Assembly (NCBI RefSeq): GCF_041860085.1
Contig: NZ_CP124747.1
Location: 5,355,001 to 5,419,000, forward strand
Source of the DNA: Schlesneria sp. DSM 10557
GTDB taxonomy: Bacteria; Planctomycetota; Planctomycetia; Planctomycetales; Planctomycetaceae
DNA length: 64,000 nucleotides
Direction of reading: 5' to 3'
A program made the position numbers and the translations under genes. The notes under the pieces are model-generated. The model was not told the origin of the DNA. It did not search any database and worked only from the letters and a program-made list of their open reading frames with translations. This document shows positions 24,968-34,145 of this stretch, one piece after another. Each line of letters begins with the position of its first letter. Within the stretch, counting starts at the first letter, position 1.

Positions 24968-26431
24968 ATGGACCTGTTTCAGCAATATGCCCGCAACATT
25001 ACCAGGCGTCACTTTTTTCAACAGGGATCGAATGCCGTCGGTTGGGCGGCACTCGCGTCCTTGTTGGGGCAGCCTGCTCAACGGCCCGTTCTGGCTGCCG
25101 AGTCGGGGCCCGATCTGGCGGGATTACTGCATCACGCCCCGAAGGCCAAGCACGTGATCTATCTGCATATGGTCGGAGGACCACCGCAGATGGACCTGTT
25201 CGATTACAAACCCGTCATGAACGACTGGTACGACAAGGATTTGCCCGAGTCGATCCGGAACGGCCAGCGTTTGACGACGATGACATCGGGCCAGTCTCGA
25301 TTTCCCATCGCTCCCTCCAAGTTCAAGTTTGAACAGGCGGGGGAATGCGGCATGTGGGTGACGGAACTGCTGCCGTGGACGAAAAAAGTCGTCGACGATA
25401 TGTGCTTCATGCGGACGATGAACACAGAAGCGATCAACCACGAACCCGCGATCACGTTCATGCAGACGGGAAACCAGAATACGGGACGCCCCTGTCTGGG
25501 GGCGTGGACGTCGTATGGTCTGGGGTCGCTGAACGATGACCTGCCAACCTTTGTTGTCATGGTGGCCAATCCGACGAATACAGAGCAGGTCCAGGCGATT
25601 TCTGCCCGGCTCTGGCAATCGGGGTATCTTCCCGGAGAGCATGCGGGGGTTTCGTTCCGCAGCAGTGGAGATCCGATTCTGTATATCAATAACCCCCCTG
25701 GCGTTCCCAGCCAGATGCGACGGCGAACACTGGACGGTCTGCGGCAGCTCAACGAACAGACGTACGCTCAACTGGCAGACCCCGAGACGCGGACGCGGAT
25801 TGAACAATACGAGTTGGCATACCGAATGCAGACCAGTGTCCCGGAGCTGACGAATCTGGCGACAGAATCAGAAGCGACGTTCAATCTCTACGGTGACGAA
25901 GCCAAGAAGCCAGGATCCTTTACGAACAATGTGCTGCTCGCTCGGCGACTCGTCGAGCGGGGGGTGCGGTTCGTCCAGATCTACCTCAACAACTGGGATA
26001 CGCATGCGAATGTGGCCGGGCGCCTTCCGAGCCAGTGTCGGGACGTCGATCAGGCCTGCTACGCGCTGATTCAGGATTTGAAGCAGCGAGGCCTGTTTGA
26101 CCAGACATTGATCATCTGGGGGGGAGAATTCGGGCGGACGATTTATTCGCAAGGGGGCCTGTCGAAAGAAAATTACGGCCGTGACCACCATCCTCGTTGT
26201 TTCACGATGTGGATGGCAGGGGGCGGGGCCCGTGGAGGACAGATTTACGGGGAAACTGACGATTTCAGTTACAATATCGTGAAGGATCCCGTCTCGGTCC
26301 ACGATTTCCACGCGACTGTCCTGCACATGATGGGATTCGATCACGAACGATTCACATACCGATTCCAGGGGCTGGATCAGAAGTTAACGGGGGTAGAGCC
26401 AGCCAAAGTGATTCCCGAACTTTTGGCGTGA
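24968..26431 (+). CDS. DUF1501 family secreted protein
   Basis: A 487-residue protein of the DUF1501 family (alkaline-phosphatase/sulfatase-like fold), abundant in planctomycetes. The N-terminus NITRRHFFQQGSNAVGWAALASLL is a twin-arginine-type export signal. Family marks include HVIYLHMVGGPPQMDLFDYKP, NTEAINHEPAITFMQTG, PCLGAWTSYGLGS, WDTHANVAG, LIIWGGEFGRTIYSQG and GRDHHPRCFTMWMAGGG. DUF1501 genes normally follow a DUF1549/DUF1553 cytochrome-like partner; here the preceding gene is a PQQ propeller and no such partner is in reach, so this is an orphan copy. Biochemical role unknown. Confidence 0.92.
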   Translation: MDLFQQYARNITRRHFFQQGSNAVGWAALASLLGQPAQRPVLAAESGPDLAGLLHHAPKAKHVIYLHMVGGPPQMDLFDYKPVMNDWYDKDLPESIRNGQRLTTMTSGQSRFPIAPSKFKFEQAGECGMWVTELLPWTKKVVDDMCFMRTMNTEAINHEPAITFMQTGNQNTGRPCLGAWTSYGLGSLNDDLPTFVVMVANPTNTEQVQAISARLWQSGYLPGEHAGVSFRSSGDPILYINNPPGVPSQMRRRTLDGLRQLNEQTYAQLADPETRTRIEQYELAYRMQTSVPELTNLATESEATFNLYGDEAKKPGSFTNNVLLARRLVERGVRFVQIYLNNWDTHANVAGRLPSQCRDVDQACYALIQDLKQRGLFDQTLIIWGGEFGRTIYSQGGLSKENYGRDHHPRCFTMWMAGGGARGGQIYGETDDFSYNIVKDPVSVHDFHATVLHMMGFDHERFTYRFQGLDQKLTGVEPAKVIPELLA

Positions 26432-26516
26432 TCCGACGGTGACTCGACTGCGTTGTCCTTGCTGTAGGGGCCACGAGTGGTTGCCCGAAGGACAATTGAA
26501 ACGAGGAGCCCACACG

Positions 26517-27590
26517 ATGTTGGGACAGCGATCGAATCAGATGACAAAGCTGGGTCTGGTGTTTGGTATCGTACTGGCGGGGATGACCACACTGGCTTCG
26601 GCCGGAGAGGTGGTGGACAAGGCCAAGTTTTTTAGTCCGGAAGCGATTGAGAAAGCCAATCGGGCGATCAGCTCGATCGAAAAGTCGTCCGGGCTGGATA
26701 TTCAGATCGAGACGTATCCGACGGTTCCTGCCGACAAAGCCGAGGCTCTAGCGCGGATGGACCGCGAAGAAAAACAGGAATTGATTCGCGACTGGACCAA
26801 AGAACGGGCCAAGGCACTCAAGCATAACGGTGCGTTGATCCTGATTTGTAAGGATCCGGCACGAATCGAAAGCTGGTTCAGCGGCAGTCTGCGGGATCGG
26901 GGTTTCAGCCGATCCGACCGGGACGCCATCACCATGGCGATTGTGAGTGGCTTTAAGTCAAAGAATTACGACGAAGCGCTCACTGCGACGATCGGTAAAA
27001 TCGGGTCTGTCTACTCCAGCCTGAAAGGGACAGGACTCAGGTCAAGTCTGAGACCTTCCGGTTCCACTCCGCCCCCCCCACCGATTCCTCATCGGCAGGT
27101 GATCGAGCGTCGGAATCAGATGAGCTGGACGCCAGTCATCTGGGTCGTGGGATTGGTGCTGTTCGGGATCTTTGTGATTTCGATGCTGTCACGGCTGTTC
27201 GGAGGGGGAAGTAGCCAGGGGATGGCCGGACCGGGACAGTATGGTCGAGGCCCCGGGTATGGTGGTTATGGCGGCTACGGTGGCGGAGGCGGAGGGGGCG
27301 GGTTCCTCAGTGGCTTGGCCGGGGGGCTGTTTGGCGCTGCGGCAGGACACTGGTTGTACGATTCATTCTCTGGACGTTCCGCACATGCTCAGGAACTGCC
27401 TCATTCGCAGTCCGATCCCATGACTTCAGGAGGCTCATTCGGTGACGACAACCGTGCACAGGATGCGGGATGGAGCGACGAAGGGAGCAGCACGGGTGGT
27501 GGCTGGTTTGACAGTGGAGATGGTGGCGACTTCGGCAGTGGCGGAGATTTTGGTGACGGAGGTGACTTTGGAAGTGGTGACAGCTTTTAG
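26517..27590 (+). CDS. TPM-domain membrane protein with glycine-rich tail
   Basis: A 357-residue protein: signal peptide (MTKLGLVFGIVLAGMTTLASAG), then a TPM domain (TLP18.3/Psb32/MOLO-1; residues about 27-170, e.g. SSGLDIQIETYP, HNGALILICKDPARIE), a TM segment near 205-225 (WTPVIWVVGLVLFGIFVIS), and a long Gly/Ser/Asp-rich tail ending in repeats GDFGSGGDFGDGGDFGSGD. The YgcG-like family shares this layout. The start at 26517 has ACGAGGAG just upstream; a 26-residue upstream extension is unlikely. Probably cotranscribed with the DUF1501 gene (85-bp gap). Confidence 0.8.
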   Translation: MLGQRSNQMTKLGLVFGIVLAGMTTLASAGEVVDKAKFFSPEAIEKANRAISSIEKSSGLDIQIETYPTVPADKAEALARMDREEKQELIRDWTKERAKALKHNGALILICKDPARIESWFSGSLRDRGFSRSDRDAITMAIVSGFKSKNYDEALTATIGKIGSVYSSLKGTGLRSSLRPSGSTPPPPPIPHRQVIERRNQMSWTPVIWVVGLVLFGIFVISMLSRLFGGGSSQGMAGPGQYGRGPGYGGYGGYGGGGGGGGFLSGLAGGLFGAAAGHWLYDSFSGRSAHAQELPHSQSDPMTSGGSFGDDNRAQDAGWSDEGSSTGGGWFDSGDGGDFGSGGDFGDGGDFGSGDSF

Positions 27591-27870
27591 TCCACGTCAG
27601 TGGATGTGAGTGATAACCCGAGACCGCTTCTGTTCGTGAGCGGAGAGTTCACGGCGAGGGGGCTTCGGGAAATGGGGAGGTCCGGCACCTGCGTCTCCTC
27701 ACCGTTGCGTCTCCTGAAGGATTCTGTCCCGTAGCATCGTTTGATGTAAGGCGGGACCATGAGGCGCAAACGGCAGGGAGAAGTGGCATGCCTCCGGGTC
27801 AGATCGTCGCATCGGGGCTGGAGTGACGATCGAGACTACTGAGTTTGAATGCGACGTCGTTTGAACGCGA

Positions 27871-27908
27871 CAGGGCGGGAAACCGAATGGCTTCCCGCCC
27901 TGTTTGCG
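27871..27908. terminator. Bidirectional terminator between convergent genes
   Basis: Perfect 11-bp inverted repeat CAGGGCGGGAA (27871-27881) / TTCCCGCCCTG (27892-27902) followed by TTTGCGTT on the plus strand. It lies between the TPM gene and the oppositely oriented sugar kinase. The rest of the 27591-27933 gap holds nothing else I can name. Confidence 0.75.
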
Positions 27909-27933
27909 TTATCGCACAGTCGATCCAGATCGT

Positions 27934-29007
27934 TTAGCGCTGGATGCGGGCCGAGCCACCCTTGGCAAAGGATTCGACCTGTTCCAGTGTCGCCATCGTC
28001 GTATCGCCGGGGAACGTGGTGAGCAGAGCACCATGGGCCCAGCCGAGCTTGATGGCTTCATCGGGAGATTTACCGCTCAGCAACCCGTAGATGAATCCCG
28101 CGGCGAAGCCGTCGCCACCACCGACGCGGTCGTACACGTCGAGTTCGCAGGTTGGTGCGTTGTAGGTCTTCCCTTCGTACCAGCAGACGGCACTCCAGTC
28201 GTGCCGGTTGGTGGTATGGACTTCCCGCAGGGTCGTGGCTACGACCTTGATGTTCGGGAGCTGCTTGGCGACGTCGTCCATCATGGCAACGAAGGCGGCA
28301 GGGTCGATTTTCGACTTGGCTTCTACGTCGGGGCCCTTCAGTCCCAGGCCCTTCTGCAGGTCTTCTTCGTTTCCGACCAGAACGTCGACGTTCTCGACAA
28401 TCCGACGCAGCGTCTGCTGAGCCGTGGCAAGCCCGCCGGAGATCTGCCAGAGCTTGGCGCGGAAGTTCAGGTCGAACGAAACGATGGCGCCTGCGGCTTT
28501 GGCGGCCTTCATCCCTTCGATGATCAGGTCAGGTGTGGTCGAAGAGAGAGCCGAGAAGATCCCCCCGCTGTGGAACCAGCGAACGCCACCTGCCATGATC
28601 GACTTCCAGTCGAAGTCGCCCGCTTTCAACTGAGCGGCCGCTTCGTTACAGCGGTTGTAGAAGACGACGGGAGCGCGTACGCCCAGTCCCTGATCGCTGT
28701 AGACAGTGGCCATGTTAGGGCCGGTCACGCCGTCATGCTCAAAGCGCTTGTAGAACGGCTTAACCCCCATCGCGCGAACTCGCTCAGCGATCAGATCGCC
28801 GATGGGGTAGTTCACCATGGCCGAGGCGACACCGGTCTTGAGGCGGAAGCAATCCGACAGGTTGGCGGCGACGTTGAATTCTCCACCACTGACGTGAATA
28901 CGGCATTCCGAGGCTTTACGGAAAGGGATGATACCGGGGTCAAGTCGGTGCACGAGTGCCCCCAGCGAAAGCAGGTCTAAATCGCCAGTGGGGGAAATCT
29001 TGAGCAT
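27934..29007 (-). CDS. PfkB-family sugar kinase (2-keto-3-deoxygluconate kinase-like)
   Basis: A 357-residue ribokinase-family enzyme. It has SLGALVHRLDPG early, VSGGEFNVAANLSDCF (substrate block), VVFYNRCNEAAAQL, SFDLNFRAKLW, NVDVLVGNEEDL and the C-terminal DRVGGGDGFAAGFIYGLLSG signature with the catalytic Asp of GxGD. The NFRxKLW block is common in 2-keto-3-deoxygluconate kinases, so that substrate is likely but not certain. The start at 29007 has the strong RBS CAGGAGACAAC; a 100-residue upstream extension is not coding. Confidence 0.88.
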   Translation of the reverse strand: MLKISPTGDLDLLSLGALVHRLDPGIIPFRKASECRIHVSGGEFNVAANLSDCFRLKTGVASAMVNYPIGDLIAERVRAMGVKPFYKRFEHDGVTGPNMATVYSDQGLGVRAPVVFYNRCNEAAAQLKAGDFDWKSIMAGGVRWFHSGGIFSALSSTTPDLIIEGMKAAKAAGAIVSFDLNFRAKLWQISGGLATAQQTLRRIVENVDVLVGNEEDLQKGLGLKGPDVEAKSKIDPAAFVAMMDDVAKQLPNIKVVATTLREVHTTNRHDWSAVCWYEGKTYNAPTCELDVYDRVGGGDGFAAGFIYGLLSGKSPDEAIKLGWAHGALLTTFPGDTTMATLEQVESFAKGGSARIQR

Positions 29008-29444
29008 GTTGTCTCCTGAGCAGTTGAAACGTGTATTGGGATTCGCGACAGACGCCCGCGGCGTCGCACGGGATGTGCGCCGGGAATGATAGTCGCTCGA
29101 CCGATAAAATTCAGCCAATCCGCAGCGTCGGGTTCCTTCGGTGGCCCCGTGATCTCGCGGCGCGTCCGAACAAAGCATCTGGAGGGCTCGCCAAAGTGCG
29201 GCGATCTCTGGCCGATGTATTCGAATGCAGGGGTTGCGGATTCGCGTCTGTGACGGGATTCGATGAAGCTGACCTAAACGGGGTCGGAGATGCGGTATCG
29301 AGGTCATTTCTCGTGGCGGTTGCTTTTGAAACGACGCAGGACGTGTGACTTGCGCGAGCGACTTGGTTAGTCTCTTTCTTCAATCGTCATCCACTGCACC
29401 GGACTACTGAAACGGGATCACACGAATTGAAGAGCGAAACTGAG
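29008..29444. other. Divergent promoter region between sugar kinase and esterase genes
   Basis: About 440 bases between divergent start codons. No gene seen; short open frames on both strands have poor codon use. No near-consensus promoter or operator palindrome was recognised. Confidence 0.45.
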
Positions 29445-31475
29445 ATGCACCGTCGCATGCTGATCGTTACGGTCTGTTTGCTGTTACTGAATAGTCGACT
29501 GGTCCTGGGACAGGACAATGGGGCCTCATTCCTGTCGTTCATCAAGAATCAGGCCCAGACGCTGCGTGCAGGGGACGTCCCCCCCGCGTCGATGGATGAC
29601 TGGAAGCAGCGGCGCGCTGCACTACGGGAGAACCTGCTGAAGGCGTGGGGTGGGTTCCCTGAGACAGACTGTGACCTGTCTCCGCAGGTGCTGGGGACCT
29701 TTCAGCGAGACGGTTACCGCGTCGAGAAGCTGGTCTTTCAGACGCGCCCGGGAGTCTGGATGACGGCCAACGCCTACGTTCCCGATCAACCGGGGAAACG
29801 TCCTGCAATCCTGCAAGTTCATGGTCACTGGGCGGGGGCAAAGCAGGATCCGGCAGTTCAGTCACGGTGCATCGGGTCCGTCAAGCTGGGCTATTTTGTG
29901 CTTTGTGTGGATGCGTTCGGTTCAGGCGAACGAGCTGTTGGAAAAGCGTTGGGTGAATATCACGGTGAGATGACCGCGGCGACGGTGTTGCCCGTCGGAC
30001 TGCCTCTTTCCGGACTTCAGGTCTATGAGAATCGACGGGCTGTGGATTACCTGCGGAGCCGGCCCGAAGTGGACCCGGATCGGATCGGCATTACCGGCGC
30101 CAGTGGCGGCGGCAACCAGACGATGTACGCCGGGGCGTTTGATGAACGGCTGAAGTGCGTTGTCCCGACCTGTTCGGTGGGGAATTATCAGGCCTATCTG
30201 GGGGCGGCTTGCTGCTTCTGTGAGGTGGTACCAGGGGCATTGCGATTCACGGAAGAAGGTGATGTGCTGGGACTCGCCGCGAACCGGGGGCTGATGGTGA
30301 CCAGTGCGACGAAGGACGCCTTTCAGTTCTCTGTGGATGAGGCACGAAAATCGGTCGCCCGGGCCGAAGCGATCGCGCGCCTGTTCGGTACGTCTACCAA
30401 ACATACCATCATTGAGTCGCCTCACGATTACAATCAGGAAATGCGGGAAGCGATGTATGGCTGGATGGCGAAGCACCTGAAGGGAGAAGGGGATGGTTCA
30501 CCCATTCCGGAACCACCCGTGCAACCTGAGCCCCGCGAGATGCTGCTGTGTTACCCCAATGAATCGCGGCCGGACGACTATCTGACGATTCCTCGCTTTG
30601 CCGCCACCGAGGCGATTCGCCTGGCGGAACAGCGGCCCGTTCCCGCAGATCGAGCAGAATGGGAGAAGGCTCGGCCCAAGCGAGTGGAAAGTCTGATTCA
30701 GGTTCTGGGTGGACAGCCCGAGCGGACGGCTCTTGATCTGGCCGTCGAGCCGGGCAATTCGGATAAGGACCAGAAGCTGGCGTTCAACGTCGAACCGGGT
30801 CTACGGACCGTCGCACGCCGCGATCTGCCAGAAAAACCGGGTCGTCTGGCGATCGTGCTGGATCTGGATGGAGGCTTGGAGCGAGCCTGGTCGGGTGATC
30901 TGGCGACTCGTCTGCGTGACGGGGGCTGGGCTGTGGTGACTCCTGAGCTGCGAGCCACCGGACAGTTCGCCGATCCTCGGGACAAAATTGGTCACGCACC
31001 GGACCACAACACGGCCGAGTGGTCGATATGGATCGGTCGCCCGCTGCTCGGTCAATGGGTCTGGGACGTGCGCCGAACTCTGGATGCCATCGCTGAACGT
31101 GACGGTTCCTTGCCGCATGACGTTCTGATTACGGGGCAGGGAACGGCGGGGCTGGTTGCTTTGTGCGCCGCCGCACTGGATCAGCGGATCACGCGAGTGA
31201 CCGCCGTCGATTCACTGGGCAGCTATGTGACGGATCAGCCCTATCGAACCTTGCGGATGGGGCTGATGGTGCCGGGCATCCTGCGCGACTTTGGCGACGT
31301 GGGAGAGATTGCCGCTCTGGTGGCACCTCGACCGGTTACGATTCAGGGGGGAGTCTCGGGGGGCGGCCAGCCGCTCGATACGGCACGCCTGACCGCAGCC
31401 TACAGCAGCACCCGGAAAGTGTTTGAGCTGCTGGAAGCACCCAGCGTGCTGCTGCTGCAGGGGGGACGAGACTGA
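29445..31475 (+). CDS. Secreted double alpha/beta-hydrolase-domain protein (acetyl xylan esterase-like)
   Basis: About 676 residues after a signal peptide (MHRRMLIVTVCLLLLNSRLVLG). The first half is an alpha/beta hydrolase of the acetyl xylan esterase/dienelactone hydrolase group: KRPAILQVHGHWAG, nucleophile elbow GASGGGNQTMYAG and a late His in ESPHDYN. The second half (about 390-660) repeats the fold (LAIVLDLDGGLERAWSGDLA, WAVVTPELRATG) but the elbow reads ITGQGTAGLVALC, with Thr in place of the Ser, so that domain is probably inactive. Proteins with this two-domain layout are common in planctomycetes. A TTG at 29427 would add six residues. A terminator follows at 31582. Confidence 0.82.
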   Translation: MHRRMLIVTVCLLLLNSRLVLGQDNGASFLSFIKNQAQTLRAGDVPPASMDDWKQRRAALRENLLKAWGGFPETDCDLSPQVLGTFQRDGYRVEKLVFQTRPGVWMTANAYVPDQPGKRPAILQVHGHWAGAKQDPAVQSRCIGSVKLGYFVLCVDAFGSGERAVGKALGEYHGEMTAATVLPVGLPLSGLQVYENRRAVDYLRSRPEVDPDRIGITGASGGGNQTMYAGAFDERLKCVVPTCSVGNYQAYLGAACCFCEVVPGALRFTEEGDVLGLAANRGLMVTSATKDAFQFSVDEARKSVARAEAIARLFGTSTKHTIIESPHDYNQEMREAMYGWMAKHLKGEGDGSPIPEPPVQPEPREMLLCYPNESRPDDYLTIPRFAATEAIRLAEQRPVPADRAEWEKARPKRVESLIQVLGGQPERTALDLAVEPGNSDKDQKLAFNVEPGLRTVARRDLPEKPGRLAIVLDLDGGLERAWSGDLATRLRDGGWAVVTPELRATGQFADPRDKIGHAPDHNTAEWSIWIGRPLLGQWVWDVRRTLDAIAERDGSLPHDVLITGQGTAGLVALCAAALDQRITRVTAVDSLGSYVTDQPYRTLRMGLMVPGILRDFGDVGEIAALVAPRPVTIQGGVSGGGQPLDTARLTAAYSSTRKVFELLEAPSVLLLQGGRD

Positions 31476-31581
31476 TTCGGCCGTTTGCGAATGTTTGCGA
31501 AGTGGTTCAGGGAATCGAGTGATCTACCTCTCTGAACCACTTTCTTTTCGATTCGCTCTGCTGGGACAGGGCGGAATGGTC

Positions 31582-31613
31582 AGCCCCGCGTTCAAGAACG
31601 GCGGGGCTTTTTG
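31582..31613 (+). terminator. Rho-independent terminator after the esterase gene
   Basis: AGCCCCGC (31582-31589) pairs with GCGGGGCT (31601-31608), extended inward by GTTC/GAAC, and is followed by TTTTGC. Confidence 0.85.
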
Positions 31614-31771
31614 CTGGACAGAGAGTGGACCTGAACCGTCAGAAGTGGCTCGATCCTGAGTTGGTAGTGTCATTCGAAGTCTGTGCGAGACCCTAGGACA
31701 CAATGAGAAGCAGGGGTGCACTCGACGCCCGGAGCACCGTCACAGCGACCCCGCCAAGCCTGAAGATGGGA

Positions 31772-31868
31772 ATGCCACTGTATGACCGTCTTCGGGCATG
31801 CAGTGCCGTTGCGGGTATCAATCGATGAAAAAAACTCTGCTCTTCCGTGCCCTGCGAAGCAGTGGCGT
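31772..31868. repeat. Composite palindromic repeat, inverted copy
   Basis: A 97-bp copy in the opposite orientation to those at 24.5 kb: ATGCCACTGT at the left, hairpin CACTGTATGACCG (31776-31788), loop TCTT, CGGGCATGCAGTG (31793-31805), an A-run (AAAAAAA, the T-run of the other orientation), a weaker second hairpin, and GCAGTGGCGT at the right end. Shows that the unit moves or is copied as a whole. Confidence 0.75.
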
Positions 31869-31999
31869 GCGACCCGAAGTAGTCCTCTTGGCCATGCACA
31901 ATCGACGGCTCCCACGAGCCAGCCTCTGTCCGCTGCCGCTCCCCGCAATGGGGACGTGGTCGTTGATTGCCGTGAAACCGGGCGTTGTGTCGACTCAGA

Positions 32000-32093
32000 A
32001 AAAAATCACAGGCCGGGGACAGCAGCTTTCCAATCAGAAATGCCCTGCTCGAGGCTTGTTCTGATGGGAAAGGGGACCGTCCCCGACCTGTGA
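32000..32093 (-). terminator. Long imperfect inverted repeat ending the rseP operon
   Basis: Arms of about 34 bases at 32006-32039 and 32059-32093 share TCACAGG, CGGGGAC, CTTTCC and ATCAGAA blocks in inverted order. Read on the minus strand, the stem is followed by the run TTTTTTT (complement of 32000-32005). It begins 40 bases past the rseP stop codon, so it is a good terminator for the envelope operon. The stem is much longer than needed and may be of repeat-element origin. Confidence 0.7.
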
Positions 32094-32132
32094 AAGAGTG
32101 CGAGACTCAGGCGGCGATTATGGCGCCGATCA

Positions 32133-34145
32133 CTATTTCTTGGCGAAGGGGTGGATGAACAGGTCGAGATACAGGACCAGGGCCATCAGGCAGAGCAGGA
32201 AGGCAAAGCCCGCGTATGTCGCCCCGATCATGACTCGTTCACTTGGCCGTCGGCGTGTAACGGCTTCCCAGATCAGGAAGACCATGTGACCACCATCCAG
32301 CACGGGGATCGGCAGGAAGTTCAGCACTGCCAGGTTCACGCTCAGGAATCCCAGGAACAGCAACATGGCGATCCAGCCCTGCTGTGCCACCTGATAGGCG
32401 GCGTTGGCAATGCCCAGTGGTCCGTGCAGTTCCTTGTAAGAGACGCGGCCTGTCACGAGGCTGCGCAGGGTCAGGTAGATGTTGAGTGCTGAGCTCTTTG
32501 TGTGAGCAAACGACATCATGCAGGCCTGGCCCAGAGTGTCGGCTTTCTGGACCAGCTGTTCGGCTTCCAGACCCAGACCGATGATCGGCAGCGGCCATTC
32601 GGGATCAGGCTGTGGTTCCAGCTCGATATCTTTCAGCTTGCCGTCTTCCAGAACCGTCAGTGTGACTTTTCGGTCGGGAAGCTGTTGAACCCGCCAGAAG
32701 GCAAACGCACAGTTGTTGCGGTTTTTCTTGCCGTCTGCGTCGTCCAGGTTAATGGTGTGGACGGCATCTTTGATTTCGTCCTGGGTCGGCGGAACCGTCT
32801 CGCGGCGGGTGAGGCTCAGCTTCTTGATCGGTCCCGGTTTCACTCCCAGCTTCTCGGCAGAGCTACCGGGTTCGACCGAGAGAATGACAGGCAGAATGTG
32901 GAAGGCGGCTCCGATCGACGGAATCGACAGAGGTTCCCCTTCCTGAACGGGCTGATCAAGCCAGCCGGGGATGTTGTCGGGGGTCAGCTTCAGGGTGACA
33001 CTTTCCTGTCCCGCCCCGGTGTTCTGGCGGGTGACAATCACTTCGATCTCCTTACCGGCTCGCTTGGCGAACTCGACAGGAAGCTTCAGCGGATCGATCT
33101 GCGTGCCGATGTTCAGGCCATCGAGCACGGCGAGCTTATCGTTCTTTCGCAGTCCCGCTTTCTCGGCAGGGGATCCCTGTCGCACAGCGGCGATGGGGCC
33201 GGAGTCCAGGGTGAGGCCGAGCGTACGGAAGAAATTATCCGTGATTGTGATCGTTTCGGTGGTCGGCTCTGGCAGTGTCTCGCCGTTTTCATCCTTGGCG
33301 CGCTGCACCGTCACCGTCAGTGTTGCACCGGCGTTCGCAGCGACTTCCCGATGGAAGTCCACGGATGTCGCAACGGGGGTGTCGTTCACTTTCTGAATAC
33401 GATCGCCGCGGCGGAACGGCGGAGTGGCTCGTGCTGTCGCATGACTGGGAGAGATCTGGTAGACGGTCAGGCTTTCCATCGGGGTGACGCCGATACGGGG
33501 ATGATTGCCCGACGCGTCTGGATTGACGGTGACCTGGAATGGGGACCCATCAGCGTGAGTTCCCTCAAGCTTCAGCGGACCGGACGAGAGTGCAACGGCG
33601 AGCTGCAGTTCCGGGAAAGTGCTGACGGAACTGTCGTTGATCTTGTTGATGCGATCGCCGGCATCCAGTCCTGCCTCCCATGCGGGCATTCCGGGGCGGA
33701 CATTGCCAATCTGTGAGGGCGATGTGGGAAAGCCCGTTTTGAAGACAATGACGAAGAACAGCAGCGCGGTCAGGACGTTCATAATCACGCCGGCCGAGAT
33801 GATCGCCATTCGCTGAAAGACGGACTTGGCGACGTAGGACCGGGGGTCCTGAGCGATTTCTTCGTTGGTAAGCTGACTCGGGTCGGCATCATCCTGACCC
33901 AGCATCTTGACGTAACCACCGAACGGGATCAGTGACAGGGCGTATTCGGTTTCGCCCCACTTACGGCTGAAGAGGACGGGGCCGAAGCCGATGCTGAATC
34001 GCTCGACAAAGACATTGCACCACTTGGCGACGGCGAAGTGGCCCAATTCATGTAAGAAGATCACCAGACCCAGCCCGATCGCCGCCAGTCCGATGTTAGT
34101 CAGGTTGTTAAAGATCTTCAGCAAGTCGACTGCGAGGATTTCCAT
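32133..34145 (-). CDS. rseP: RseP-type site-2 intramembrane zinc metalloprotease, expanded PDZ region
   Basis: A 670-residue membrane protease that cleaves anti-sigma factors and leftover signal peptides. The zinc site HELGH (His32, Glu33, His36) is in [14 protein letters not shown] and is followed by the conserved [12 protein letters not shown]. The C-terminal [15 protein letters not shown] supplies the third ligand (Asp in LDG). Between them are at least two, probably three, PDZ-like segments ([53 protein letters not shown]). E. coli RseP is 450 residues, so the periplasmic part is enlarged by about 200. ATG 34145 has GAAAGGAG upstream and overlaps the 3' end of dxr by 28 bp, so they are translationally coupled. 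Confidence 0.93.
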   Translation of the reverse strand: MEILAVDLLKIFNNLTNIGLAAIGLGLVIFLHELGHFAVAKWCNVFVERFSIGFGPVLFSRKWGETEYALSLIPFGGYVKMLGQDDADPSQLTNEEIAQDPRSYVAKSVFQRMAIISAGVIMNVLTALLFFVIVFKTGFPTSPSQIGNVRPGMPAWEAGLDAGDRINKINDSSVSTFPELQLAVALSSGPLKLEGTHADGSPFQVTVNPDASGNHPRIGVTPMESLTVYQISPSHATARATPPFRRGDRIQKVNDTPVATSVDFHREVAANAGATLTVTVQRAKDENGETLPEPTTETITITDNFFRTLGLTLDSGPIAAVRQGSPAEKAGLRKNDKLAVLDGLNIGTQIDPLKLPVEFAKRAGKEIEVIVTRQNTGAGQESVTLKLTPDNIPGWLDQPVQEGEPLSIPSIGAAFHILPVILSVEPGSSAEKLGVKPGPIKKLSLTRRETVPPTQDEIKDAVHTINLDDADGKKNRNNCAFAFWRVQQLPDRKVTLTVLEDGKLKDIELEPQPDPEWPLPIIGLGLEAEQLVQKADTLGQACMMSFAHTKSSALNIYLTLRSLVTGRVSYKELHGPLGIANAAYQVAQQGWIAMLLFLGFLSVNLAVLNFLPIPVLDGGHMVFLIWEAVTRRRPSERVMIGATYAGFAFLLCLMALVLYLDLFIHPFAKK

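Noticed and set aside
32502-33716. A 404-codon plus-strand frame
   Set aside because: Antisense to rseP, whose catalytic motifs are intact.
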